Shown here piece by piece: positions 22,751-33,121 of a stretch of 64,000 nt of DNA; the first letter of the stretch is position 1; each line of letters opens with the position of its first letter. The stretch lies in assembly GCF_964204645.1 (NCBI RefSeq), contig NW_027437458.1, forward strand, positions 34,001-98,000, read 5' to 3'. The notes under the pieces were generated by a model. It worked only from the letters and a program-made list of their open reading frames with translations. It was not told the origin of the DNA and did no database searches. This DNA is from Tubulanus polymorphus (Eukaryota > Nemertea > Palaeonemertea > Tubulaniformes > Tubulanidae). The position numbers were made by a program, and so were the translations under genes.

Positions 22751-22968
22751 TAGATTGATTGATATTTTATTTACATAGAACATATACAATAATACAGAGA
22801 CAAGAATTATTAAACACATGATGAAAATACTAATTTAACCCTGGGAAGCCCAGGGTATCTTAAAGTTGCAGGAAGATTATGTTATTTGGTCATTTTATTA
22901 CAAATAAGGTCTAATAGGCATATACATGGTTTTTTTAATTTCTTTAAATTTTTTTCTGTAATTTGGGA

Positions 22969-22990
22969 AATGTGACATATATGTCACATT
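22969..22990. repeat. 22-bp palindrome inside the piggyBac left end
   Basis: Perfect palindrome centred on TGTGACATATATGTCACA. A related palindromic word, GACACCGGTGTCACA, lies near the right end at about 25370. Possible subterminal binding sites. Confidence 0.6.
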
Positions 22991-23324
22991 GGGCATATGT
23001 GTCACCAAAGCAAAAAAAATTTCCAAATTGTTTTAAAATATTTTTTTCAAAGATACACTTGCCATGTTATGGCTTTATTAAAAATACACTTTTCATAAAA
23101 ATTCAAAAACACAAAATTCATAAAAAAGCATAAAATAAACTTCAAGTTCATCAGACAAGGAAAAAATTTTACAATAATTTTGTCCCATATGTAACGCGGG
23201 GAAAATGTACCTGGACTCATTTCAGTACCACATAGACTATGCCTAGGCCTTCAGTTTGATATGATACAAATACTGTCATTGTTGTTAAAACACAGAGGTC
23301 TGCTGATAGACAGCTGAAAAGACA

Positions 23325-25085
23325 CTATATATGGTATGTGCGAAAGCAGTTACGATCCTCTACAAAACACAATCGAACGTTACATTTCTCGCACAAGGTT
23401 GTTGTCTGATTTTTTTCACAGTGTTTACAACGTCCACGCTTCGCAACCTTTATTGGCCAGTGGCCAACACAGTCTTTCTGTACATCACGTATGGGTGCAG
23501 TTCTTTGTTTCCTCGGCTGTGGTGGTGAAAATGGAACTACAGCATCAGCGATATTTGGTCGGCCACGCTTCCTGGCAACACCAACCTCAATAAGCGCTGT
23601 CGCGACAATTGCCTGAAACTGTCGTTGTTTCAGTACATTTTGTTTAGGTATTCGCAACAGTTCACAGTCCCTTCGATAACTGAGCCAGGCATTTATCACC
23701 CCCATGGTGACGGTATGCCAAAACAAGTAGAGGTACCATCGACGTGATTTTATTTTCTGTCGGTATTTCGCTATGTACGAGTCCATGAGGTCAATGCCCC
23801 CCATGAACGTGCTGTACTCTTTCACTACGGCTGGCCTGGTGACATTGACATACTCCTTTCGTGTTTTGTCCCATCTACGAGCTTCGTCAACTGGTTCAAC
23901 TGCGACATATGTTGAGAAGAGTACTACTCGCCTGTTGTCGTACCAAGCCACAGCAGCAAGGTTATGGCGCTCATCTATTTTGTAGTCATACGTACCACGT
24001 CCAGTTTCTTTCAATTGGTTTTCAGATTTTAGGCCGACAGTAGCCAAGCGGTTAGCACGCACAGTACCAGTCAAGTGTTTTCCGGACTGCTTCAGTTTGA
24101 TGCACACTTTGGCAGATACAAACAGATTATCTGCGAAGATTTTGTAGTTGACATCATTCGGCAAGGTCGAAGTCAATTTCATCACGACATCTGGCCCCTG
24201 TCCTAATTCCGTTCTCTTCCCATCACCACCTTGGTACACCTCAAAATCATATGTCATTCCGGTATCATCTGAGCGCACCCACATTTTGAATCCCCACGGG
24301 TGTGGTTTCCCTTTCACATACTGCCTTATGCTGCTTGTTTTGCCTTTGAATGCAACCATCATTTCATCCACTGCATTTTGTTCTTTTGCGACAAGTTTCA
24401 AGCAATTGGCTCTGAGAGCATCAATCCATGGCCTGATCTTCCAGATCTTGTCTTTTTTTTTTTCTTCATCAGAGACCAGCATATTGTCAACAAAATGCAA
24501 CACAGTCAAAATCTTACTAAACCTATTTCGACTCATCACTTTACTGACAAATTCACATCCAATGTTAGTTTCCCAGTATGAGCGTGTTCCTGCCATCTGG
24601 TGAAGACCCATGCGCAAATAAATTCCTATGACTTTCTCGATTTCTTTTAGGTTTGTGTCAACAGATGTTCCGCCTTTCTGGATGCTGTAAATGTTTGTCT
24701 GTTCGGTCAGTTTATCCAACATTTCTGTTGTTACGAATTTTCTAAAATACGAAACAGGGGTCTCTGGCTCTATCATATCATCTGGTAATTTGTATGTAGG
24801 GCCAGTGAACTGCGTGTCTGGTGGCTCGTATCGATGGGGAGGCCCCTTTGTCCATAATGGTCCAGCTTGTCTTGATAGTGGCTCATCGTCAGATGAATCA
24901 AACTCCTCACTGCTCTCATCCCCTTCTGAAGAGGACTGAGAATCATCGTCAGATGACTGAGGATCTTCGGCAGATGCATTGCGTTCTGATTCGGAATCAT
25001 TCGAATCTGATTCGCCGAAATCACTATCGTTTGTGTCTATCAATGGCAATACATCGTTCAGCTGAAGTCTGCGTCTACCAGCCAT
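23325..25085 (-). CDS. piggyBac transposase
   Basis: An unbroken 586-residue frame, close to the usual length of the family. The N-terminus is acidic and Ser-rich (residues 10-75). The catalytic Asp residues are in the expected boxes: NAVDEMMVAFKG, KIFADNLFVS and MGGIDLMDSYIAKY. The C-terminus is a Cys-rich domain (CKHCEKNQ, CEKCNVRLC, CFRTYH) that in the family binds the TIR. The start is the first ATG of the frame, and a MAGRRR beginning fits. It excises and inserts at TTAA without footprints. This is the only long transposase frame in the window without a visible defect, in a complete element, so recent or current activity is possible. Confidence 0.95.
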   Translation of the reverse strand: MAGRRRLQLNDVLPLIDTNDSDFGESDSNDSESERNASAEDPQSSDDDSQSSSEGDESSEEFDSSDDEPLSRQAGPLWTKGPPHRYEPPDTQFTGPTYKLPDDMIEPETPVSYFRKFVTTEMLDKLTEQTNIYSIQKGGTSVDTNLKEIEKVIGIYLRMGLHQMAGTRSYWETNIGCEFVSKVMSRNRFSKILTVLHFVDNMLVSDEEKKKDKIWKIRPWIDALRANCLKLVAKEQNAVDEMMVAFKGKTSSIRQYVKGKPHPWGFKMWVRSDDTGMTYDFEVYQGGDGKRTELGQGPDVVMKLTSTLPNDVNYKIFADNLFVSAKVCIKLKQSGKHLTGTVRANRLATVGLKSENQLKETGRGTYDYKIDERHNLAAVAWYDNRRVVLFSTYVAVEPVDEARRWDKTRKEYVNVTRPAVVKEYSTFMGGIDLMDSYIAKYRQKIKSRRWYLYLFWHTVTMGVINAWLSYRRDCELLRIPKQNVLKQRQFQAIVATALIEVGVARKRGRPNIADAVVPFSPPQPRKQRTAPIRDVQKDCVGHWPIKVAKRGRCKHCEKNQTTTLCEKCNVRLCFVEDRNCFRTYHI

Positions 25086-25872
25086 TTTATCTGGAAAATA
25101 AAATTTGGAAATTGGATAAGTAAAATGTTCAAATAACTGTCATTGATTGAACCATGACTATGAGTCCTTTACCCCCAGTCGGCGATCAACTATTTATTGA
25201 TCAGGATCGTTGACGTTATAAGATCGACAAGCGCATGCACAACCATAACTGTTTACTCACAGGGTGCCACAGAGCATAATGAAGGCACCATATATCTATT
25301 TATACAGATATGGAAACATAAATCCTTACAGTGATTTTGAAGCAAAAAGTGACAGAATGACCCAGTGCGACACCGGTGTCACATTAGCCATGTAACATCA
25401 ATATAGCTGGATAAATTTTCAAGCTGAGAAGGATACAAATTCGAAGTTTTCACCAATTTCCAAAATCTGTGGGCGCCGCCATTTTGAATTTTCAATCAGA
25501 ATAAGTTAGAGTAAATTTCACCCACCAGATGTCGCTAGTTATGCGACAGGGATGTCACTTTGGGTAATAAAGGCTGTAAAAAGCATTTATTCATTATTAT
25601 GTTGGTGTAGACCCCCTACCAAATCTATGTGACACCCGTGTTACCCTGGGCTTCCCAGGGTTTAATACATTAAGTAGGAGATGGTTCTATGAAGGACTGA
25701 CCCAAAGCCTCATGGCTGTATCGCAAATGCAAGGGCCATACCTTTATGATAAGATGATATCATAATGATGATAAGATATGGATGGATGGGTGAATGGATG
25801 GAGTGATATGGAAATTAATTGGATGAATTAGATATACATGTATAGCATTATGCTGGTTGAAGCGTGATTGTT

Positions 25873-27522
25873 CTAATATTTTTTCAGTAGTTGTTGTTTA
25901 AAACCACAAGTGAAAGAGCTGATAGTTCTTGAATTCCTGATATTAGTCTCTAAATTTTGCCAGATGGTAGGAATCTTGTTTAAGAATGAGCTGTTGAAAA
26001 TTGTACTTTTATGATGGATCGTTTTAGGGAAATTGCGAGATCTTGTATTATACCTGTGATTTGAGGAGTGAGTTGTAAAAAAATTCATAATGGGTTCCGG
26101 CAGGAGCTGTTTTGAGAAGCTGTAACCAAGTTTGCTTGTTCAATTTGGATAATATCATCAAATTTTGGAATTTCATATTTTTTGAAAATAGGTATAGATG
26201 GAGAATTGTAAGACGCATTATCGATGTAACGCATGGCGTTTTTCTGTAATTTGAAAATTGATTTTGACTGTTTCTTTGAGAGTAATGGGCCCCATAATAT
26301 AATTCCATAGGTCAAATAGGGATGAATGAAACTAAAATAGAGTAGCTTCTTGCTGCATGAGGGCAGAAACTTTTTCAGATTTCTTAAAAGATATAAATTA
26401 CTATTAATTTTTGCCCGTACATGCTTGGCATGTTGACCCCAAGAAAGTATTTCATCGATATAGAGACCAAGAAATTTACAGAAATTGGTTGTTTTGATAA
26501 TTTGATCATTAACTTTAAGTTCAAAATTACGAGTATTCAATATAAAATTTCTCGGATGGAAAATGATGAAATTCAGAGTCAAATTGTTCGCTCTAAACCA
26601 ATCTACAAGTATTTCAACATCATTTTTTAACTTTTCCTGAATATCTAACAATTTTTTGCCTGTTATAAAAATAGTTGTATCATCAGCAAAGAATACATTT
26701 ACAATATTTAAGGGATTGGTAAAGGTCATTTGTATATACAAGAAATAACAGAGGGCCTAATATTGAACCTTGAGGGATTCCATACGCTAGATGATCTATT
26801 TTTGATTTTGTTTCATTAGTTTTTACGTACAATCGTCTGTTTGTCAGATAACTGCTGAACCAATTAAGTGGGGCCCCCCTTACACCATATTTTTCCAGTT
26901 TAACTAAAAGTTTGTTCACATCTATAGAATCGAATGCTTTTGAAAGATCTAAAAATAGACCCATAGTACAATTTCCCCTTTCAAATCCCTTTAAAATATT
27001 TCCTGATAATTCCATAATTGCTTGACTTGATGAGTAGTTAGATCTGAATCCGTGTTGACTTTTATATAGTAGTTTATGTTTTGAAAGAAATTTGTATAAT
27101 CTATTATAAACAATCTTTTCTAGGATTTTAGAAAGTACAGGGAGGAGGGAAATTGGTCTGTAGTTGGTTGTTAGACATTTATCATTAGACTTATAAATTG
27201 GAATAACTTCAGCTAATTTCATATTTACAGGCACCACTTCTTCACTTAACGATTTATTGAAAATGCTTGCTAATGGTTGGTTGATGGCAGTAATAATATT
27301 TTTTAACAGGGTATTATTTATATCATCGTGTCCTGAACTGTTTTTATTTGGTAGGGATTTGACCAGAGTTAGTATTTCATTTGGGTCAGTTGGATACAGA
27401 AATATATTGTTATCATTATGAGTCTTTAGGTAATCGGTGAAGGGTTTATTAGGGTTTTCTGTTATTTCACAGAAAACCCTATTGATATCCCCGTGATTAT
27501 TATTATTATTATTTTCTTCCAC
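25873..27522 (-). pseudogene. LINE ORF2, reverse transcriptase part
   Basis: Two frames, 27522-26683 and 26741-26085, overlap by a frameshift around 26700, and a last piece runs 26088-25873. Motifs include KLAEVIPIYKSND, NYRPISLLPVLSKILEK, QHGFRSNYSS, LFLDLSKAFDSID, GIPQGSILGPLLF and the catalytic FFADDT. The thumb and C-terminal region follow with FLGLYIDEIL and IHPYLTYGIILWG. RT copies the element RNA at the target nick. The motif pattern is that of the Jockey/CR1 superfamily. Two frameshifts prevent a full product. Confidence 0.9.
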
Positions 27523-28804
27523 ACTATTTTTACTAAAAGAACAAAGGCTTTGTTACCTTGCCGCTGTTGTCGATACAATCCGTCTGATATCATTCAGCTC
27601 ACTTCGATCTACAAATAACCCGTGCGTATTTTGAAGAATCATCGTTACAAAAGCACTGTCGGGCCGTAAACATCGAAAATTGAGCCCCATTCAAAGAGCC
27701 GACATGTTTTTCTAAGTCCTCTTTCCGAAATCTACCGCACGTTTCTTGTCACATCAATTATCAATTCAAGCATAAATTAACAAATTTATTACCCAAAGAT
27801 GGCACATTCTGTCGCGGTTTTTAAAAACTAATTTTAACAACAGCCCATTTTCCTCATCAAATCGTATTACCGATATACAGGAAATTTACTACTTTAGATT
27901 TTAAAAGCACTGTCGAGCCGTAAACGTGGCACTACATCGTCGTTCCGGGGATCAGCTGCGAGTTTCACCTCATCATGAGAATCAAATCGAGTACAAATTG
28001 ATTTATTACTACCAGTGATTTGGCTGCGGGCGTCAAGCAGTTAGTTTAGCAATACCTATTTTTCTTTATCAAATTAACCGTGTAGCCTATTTACTAAGAT
28101 AAATCATAAGTGTACCGGGGAGTCGTAGGCCTAAACGAAATACGCCGAAGAGATATAGCGGAGAAAAGCTGTTATGTCGACGAGGTATCAAAATAAAAGA
28201 ATACATTACTTTATTCGGCCGCGGGCTTCAACCTCTATATCAATACCATCAATACTCTATATTTCCTACAGTACATACCGATCATTGTCAAATGCACAAG
28301 GTATTTACTAAATACAAGTATATAACACAATCCTTTCCGTATGCTGGACTCACACTTGACATTCGGAGTAAGCTTTCGCTGTGGGGGAAAGGGATCGTTC
28401 GCTGTGTCGCTTGAAGTGTTTATCGAGTTTGACGCGGCTTTAGGCCTACCGGTACTGAGCTTTACTGTCTCAAACAAACACAGTATAATTGTTGCGTTTA
28501 TTAACGGACTCATTGGATTGAACTTTACAAAATTTACGATATTTAGGAGGGTTGTTATTCAATAGGCCTACGACCAATCTGTCCGGATGTTAGGCCTACA
28601 TAGGCTAGTAGCCTCTACTAGGTTAAGCGTTCGCTGTGGGGGAAAGGAGATCGTTCGCTGTGTCGCTTGAAGTGTTTATCGAGTTTTACGCGACCTTAAG
28701 GCTTTAGTATGGTGGCTGATAAGGGCCATGCGTAAAAAAAACACGTATATGCAAATGAGGGCGACATTATGACAAAACGACAAAACTAAAATAACGCGAC
28801 AAAA

Positions 28805-29285
28805 CAATAATTTTGGTTTTGTCGCCCGCGACAATTCATTATTTTGGTTTTATCGCCCGTGACAATTCATTATTTTGGTTTTATCGCCCGCGACAATTCA
28901 TTAATTTGGTTTTGTCACCCGCGACAAATCAATATTTTGGTTTTATCGCCCGCGACAATTCATTATTTTGGTTTTATCGCCCGCAACAATTTTTTTTTTG
29001 TCGCGGTGTTATCGCCTGCGACAATTCATTATTTTGGTTTTATCGCCCGCAACAATTCATTAGTTTGGTTTTATCGCCCGCGACAATTCATTACTTTGGT
29101 TTTGTCGCCCGCGACAATTCAATATTTTGGTTTTGTCGCCCACGACAATTCAAGATTTTGGTTTTATTGCCCGCGACAATTCATTTTTTTGGTTTTGTCG
29201 CCCGTGACAATTCAATATTTTGGTTTTATCGCCAGCAACTATTGATTATTTTGGTTTTATCGCCCGCGACAATTTTTTTGGTTTT
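28805..29285. repeat. 31-bp minisatellite
   Basis: About 15 tandem units of a 31-bp word, such as TTTTGGTTTTATCGCCCGCG, with few substitutions. Because 31 is not a multiple of three and the unit lacks stops, long frames are open by chance. These are not genes. Confidence 0.95.
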
Positions 29286-29520
29286 GTTGACCACTTTATT
29301 AGCTTTTGAATAATTAGGCCAATTAATAACGTAATAAAGACTTATGCTTTCGCCTATTTGTCGATTAATCTGATATAGTGTCGAATATTAAGGTCATTTT
29401 GGCAGATTCTTTTTTTTTTTTAAAGTGATATTAAAGCGATCATTCAAGTGATCCTACTTAATGAAAGATCACATATTATTCCTTTTTCTAAAGATGTACG
29501 GAAGCTTATATGTCAAAAGC

Positions 29521-29919
29521 GATAAAGGGCCTCGAGTTGTCGCGTTCCAACTCGACAAGTCGCTATATTTATGTCGACATATCGCGATATATCGCATCAA
29601 GTCGACATGAATATGTCGACATATCGAGACGGTTTCACGACAAATTTCGCTTTTTCGCCCATTTTCCACGGGACAAGGCGTCATTTGAAGACACGTCGAA
29701 ATATAAGATGAGGACGCCAGTTATATGGCGACTGAGTTTCAAGTCGTCATGAATATGTCGAATTGTTGCGAGGAAAATGGTTGAGAAAACGAAATATGTC
29801 GTCAAAGCGTCACAATATGTCGACATATTCATGTCGACTTGAAGCAATATATCGCGATATGTCGACATAAATATGGCGACTTTGTCGAGTTGGAACGCGA
29901 CAACTCGAGGCCCTTTATC
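29521..29919. mobile_element. Long-inverted-repeat MITE built of GTCGACATA words
   Basis: The arms (GATAAAGGGCCTCGAG on the left, CTCGAGGCCCTTTATC on the right) are inverted for about 105 bp with few mismatches around a roughly 190-bp core. Both arms are dense in TCGACATA, CGCGATATATCG and TCGAGTTG words. No clear target duplication. It could form a large hairpin. Confidence 0.85.
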
Positions 29920-29984
29920 ACTTCCGTACTTCCGTATATATGGGACCCGTACAAAACCGTCGCGACCTGTCATTGATACTGTTT

Positions 29985-30090
29985 CCTAATAGCCTGTTTA
30001 GTAAGTAATGGCTGATGTTGTGCCTTATCAAATGCTTTGTCGAAATCCACCGATGAACAGGATTCTAAGACAGCAGAAAACCCGTTATCG
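29985..30090 (-). pseudogene. Small fragment of another LINE RT
   Basis: The minus strand reads VDFDKAFDKAQHQPLL, the conserved RT box of Jockey/CR1-type enzymes. The same box already exists in the main LINE at about 26950, so this is a second, foreign fragment at the edge of the inserted block. Confidence 0.6.
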
Positions 30091-31532
30091 CTGCTTTGCA
30101 GCTATATTTTGAATTTGGTATTTTGTTAGCATATTCTTCTCCAATTTTACTGAAAAATGTTGAAAAAGTGTCACTGACTGATTTCGGATCTGATATATTA
30201 TTGCCTTGAGATTTTATACATTCAACGAAGGAAGATTTATTATTCAACTTACCAATAGAATGTTTCATGAAACTCCACAATTTTCTACTATCGTTTTTGA
30301 AGTTAAGTATCTTATTTGCATAAAAATTCTGTTTTGCTTTTCTCTTAATGTAATTAAAATTATTTCTGTAATTTATAAAATTTATATATTTGGGGTTGGT
30401 TTTAGGAAGATCTAAAGTTTTCTTAAACAAATTATCAAATTTCCTAGAACACTTTAGTAAACCAGATGACATCCAGGGTTCCACAGGTGTAGATTGTCGT
30501 TTTTTCACATTTTCAAGCGGAGCATAGTGATTCAATGATGCTTGAATTTTTTAAACTATAAAGTCATAACTGTCATCACACGTCATGTTTGATGTTGTGG
30601 TCCAATCCACATTGGATAGTTCCTGTTTAATTAATTCAATATTAGCTTTATTTAAATTTCTTGACAATTTGGGTACATTTTTGGTATTTGAATTTTGATT
30701 AACAATAGAAACAAAACAAGGAAGATGATCTGATAAATATGTAGTGATTATATTAGATTTATAATTATTATGTAATTTAGAGCTTAAGTAGATGTTATGA
30801 GGGTTGCTGTTTTATGGGTGATTCTAGTAGGTCGAAATATTGTTGGCAGTAAATCATTAGAAATATTGATATCAAGGAAGTTAGCTATATTTTTATGAAT
30901 ATTTAGTTTTAAATAATCTAAGTTCTGGTCCATACCTAGTATGACATTCTTTCTTTCTAGTTTCACTTTATTCAAAATAGTTTCATAATCCTGGAATAAG
31001 TCTAGTTCGTTTGTTCCAGGGACACGGTATAACTCACGGACTATAAGATTTTCACTGACTTTAACTGATTTCGATAAGATTTAAAAAAAAAACAGGTTTC
31101 AAGTTTACCCTCTTTGAAAATACCTAGGACATCTCTAGGTTTGAATGAGAGTTTTTTATTTAGATAAATTGCAACGCCTCCTCGACTACGAGTGTCTCTG
31201 TGTTTTTCTATAAGTTCATATCCTGGTAAATGACATAGGGGTAGATTCTCTTTTTTAATGAAGGTTTCACGGAGAAGAACTAAATGTATATCAATATTAG
31301 CCATTTTAAATTTATGTATCAAAGTTTTTAGCTCATTAAGTTTGCTTGGAAGGCTATGTATATTGTATTGTAGGATATTCAAACTATTGTTATCAACTTG
31401 CTTTACATTTTGTATTTCACTGTATGGAGAATCATTATTTAGAAATAACTGCTCATCTGTTAGGTCATTTAAATGAAGACTGTCATAATTTTGTGTATTG
31501 CGTGCTTTTGGTTCAAAGTTTCCTAAACACAT
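30065..31532 (-). pseudogene. LINE ORF2, apurinic-type endonuclease and linker
   Basis: 31532-31041 begins the endonuclease: LNILQYNIHSLPSKLNEL, then a residue set including RSRGGVAIYLNK. 30975-30784 carries a middle piece (VILGMDQNLDYLK, the Asp-containing box). 30535-30065 is the linker toward RT (WMSSGLLKCSRK, WSFMKHSIGKL). The pieces are separated by frameshifts and a short A-run. In the family the endonuclease nicks the target to prime reverse transcription. Continues into the RT at 27522 once the inserted block is set aside. Confidence 0.8.
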
Positions 31533-31824
31533 ATTTAAAAATGATAAACTTTAATATTAGTTCAACCAGCGGATATAAGTGAGTAATCAACAGGGTGATG
31601 AGATGAGTTGAAATGAAAAGTATTGTAAAAACGTAGATATGATACATAGAAAATATTCGATAAACCTGTACGTAAATACAGAGAAAAACTTTCATAGTGA
31701 TATATTATCAATAATGTCATGTGATGGTCCGGTTAGACCGGCGTCAACAATTGGCGGAAATAAAAGAGGCCAGTTGTTGTTGCATTAGGCTATTAGATCA
31801 ACCTGAAAAAAGTCTAATTTAATT

Positions 31825-32690
31825 TTAAGGTAGGGGCATTGATAAATATATATTGGATATTGGATACAAAATAGGATTAAATTTGTCAGTTACTAATGCA
31901 ATGAGGAAATTTAGAATTTCACACACGTGATGGGCTACTTCGATATTCTCCGAACAAATTTTTTCATAATCACTTAGTTGGAGGCCGGCATTCAAAGAGT
32001 TAACGACTAATTGTACGCAATTTTCGGCGGGTGTTTGAACAATTCCATATAAACGCAGATGATTACAGCGAGAGTACTGGTTATTCTCCGCTGCTAGTTT
32101 CTTTGTTTTTAATATCTGCTTACGTAGCTCACAATTTTCATTAGCTAATTCTTGCATTTCACGATCATGGGTGAGTTGGAACTCCTGCAGTGTTTTATTG
32201 TCGTCTGCAGATTTTTTTTCAAGGTCGTATAACCATTCCTCAGTTCTATATACTAGGTTTTCAATAGATTTGGTATGGACATCGAGTCGCTTATTAATCG
32301 TTAGCAAAATTTCATCTTTGAATGATGTCAAGGAGTCGATTTTGTGAGACATATCGGCAATTGCTTTAAATAGACTTTATAGATTATTGAGATGAGGCTG
32401 CGGATTCTACAGTTGAGCTTCTCTCTTTGCGTTTTTTTGTTGGTGGTCCTTTTTCCGCTGCTTTCATTGTTACTCGCATCCATAAAAACCTCATCATTGT
32501 CATGCACCTCATCAGCTGGTGGTCGTTCGATTTCTATGTCGACCCTGTTATCATGGGCAGGAATTTGTTCATTTGGTGCTGCAGTAATCTGATTCACGTT
32601 ATTTTCATTATTCTCATTATTGGTTTTCGGTACAGTTTTTTCTGAGGATTTCGGTTCGAATATATCTGTAATGCTAGCCTGTGATTCCAT
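31825..32690 (-). pseudogene. LINE ORF1, coiled-coil RNA-binding protein
   Basis: Two pieces, 32690-32328 and 32352-31825, are joined by a frameshift near 32340. The first is acidic and Asn-rich with a KKTQREK basic patch. The second has a long coiled coil (about 32330-32080) and then an RRM-like start, CNHLRLYGI, as in L1-type ORF1 proteins. It would bind the LINE RNA. It ends early compared with intact relatives. Confidence 0.7.
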
Positions 32691-33121
32691 TTCAACTTCA
32701 GTAGATTACTCATGTATTAAGAGAATGGTTCAACATAGATCCGAATTACTATTTGCTGAGAGTTCAAACACGAGTACAGTTGACACACAGTATACAATGC
32801 ACTGATTGCGTGAATAGCTGTCAAACTCAACTGTCAGGTGTCGAAGTGACAATTTGAGCAGTGAACAGTGTCGTGAACAGTGTTATGATCGCAAATTATA
32901 ACAGAATCTTCGTAAATTCGAATATAAATCCATCAAAATATCAGCTTCGCAAGCATAATTCGCCCTGAAATCTTCACAGCTTCAAGTCACAATATTTGTA
33001 TATATCTATTGATCCTATGCTTCAATGTCAAATCCAAGTATAACAGGTTGAAAAAGCCTAATTAACCAGGAGCTCTTACATGACCAACCTGACTGACACA
33101 GCGGCCATATATACGAGAGGA

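Larger units (their letters stand above)
22839..25661 (-). mobile_element. piggyBac transposon, apparently complete
   Basis: TTAA flanks both ends (22835-22838 and 25662-25665). The terminal inverted repeat is CCCTGGGAAGCCCAGGGTA, itself an imperfect hairpin. The right end has one extra T before TTAA. Length is 2.8 kb with a single intact transposase ORF. Insertion lies in the LINE 3' UTR. Confidence 0.95.
27536..29984. other. Repeat-rich block inserted in LINE ORF2
   Basis: Separates the ORF2 linker (ending near 30100) from the RT (starting near 27522). It contains a direct repeat of about 25 bp (27651 and 27903), a direct repeat of about 62 bp (28372 and 28624), a 31-bp minisatellite and a long inverted repeat. 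Both direct-repeat pairs are offset by about 252 bp, suggesting one diverged tandem unit. No gene is recognised. Confidence 0.6.
22751..33121 (-). mobile_element. LINE retrotransposon (Jockey/CR1-like), with nested insertions
   Basis: ORF1, endonuclease, RT and a 3' end with ATCAATCAATC are all on the minus strand. It interrupts the Gypsy integrase between ITDH (33122) and the sequence resuming at 22750. Its 3' UTR (25872-25662 and 22838-22751) contains a piggyBac element. Its ORF2 is cut by a repeat-rich block (about 27536-30000). The exact 5' end is uncertain; 32691-33121 is presumably the 5' UTR, and no ORF is visible there. Confidence 0.8.

Noticed and set aside
23331-25123. Plus-strand frames over the piggyBac gene
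   Set aside because: Antisense shadows of the intact transposase frame.
28813-29313. 166- and 133-codon open frames, and the impression of a CRISPR-like array
   Set aside because: A 31-bp stop-free minisatellite generates these frames; there are no variable spacers between the units and no cas-like genes.
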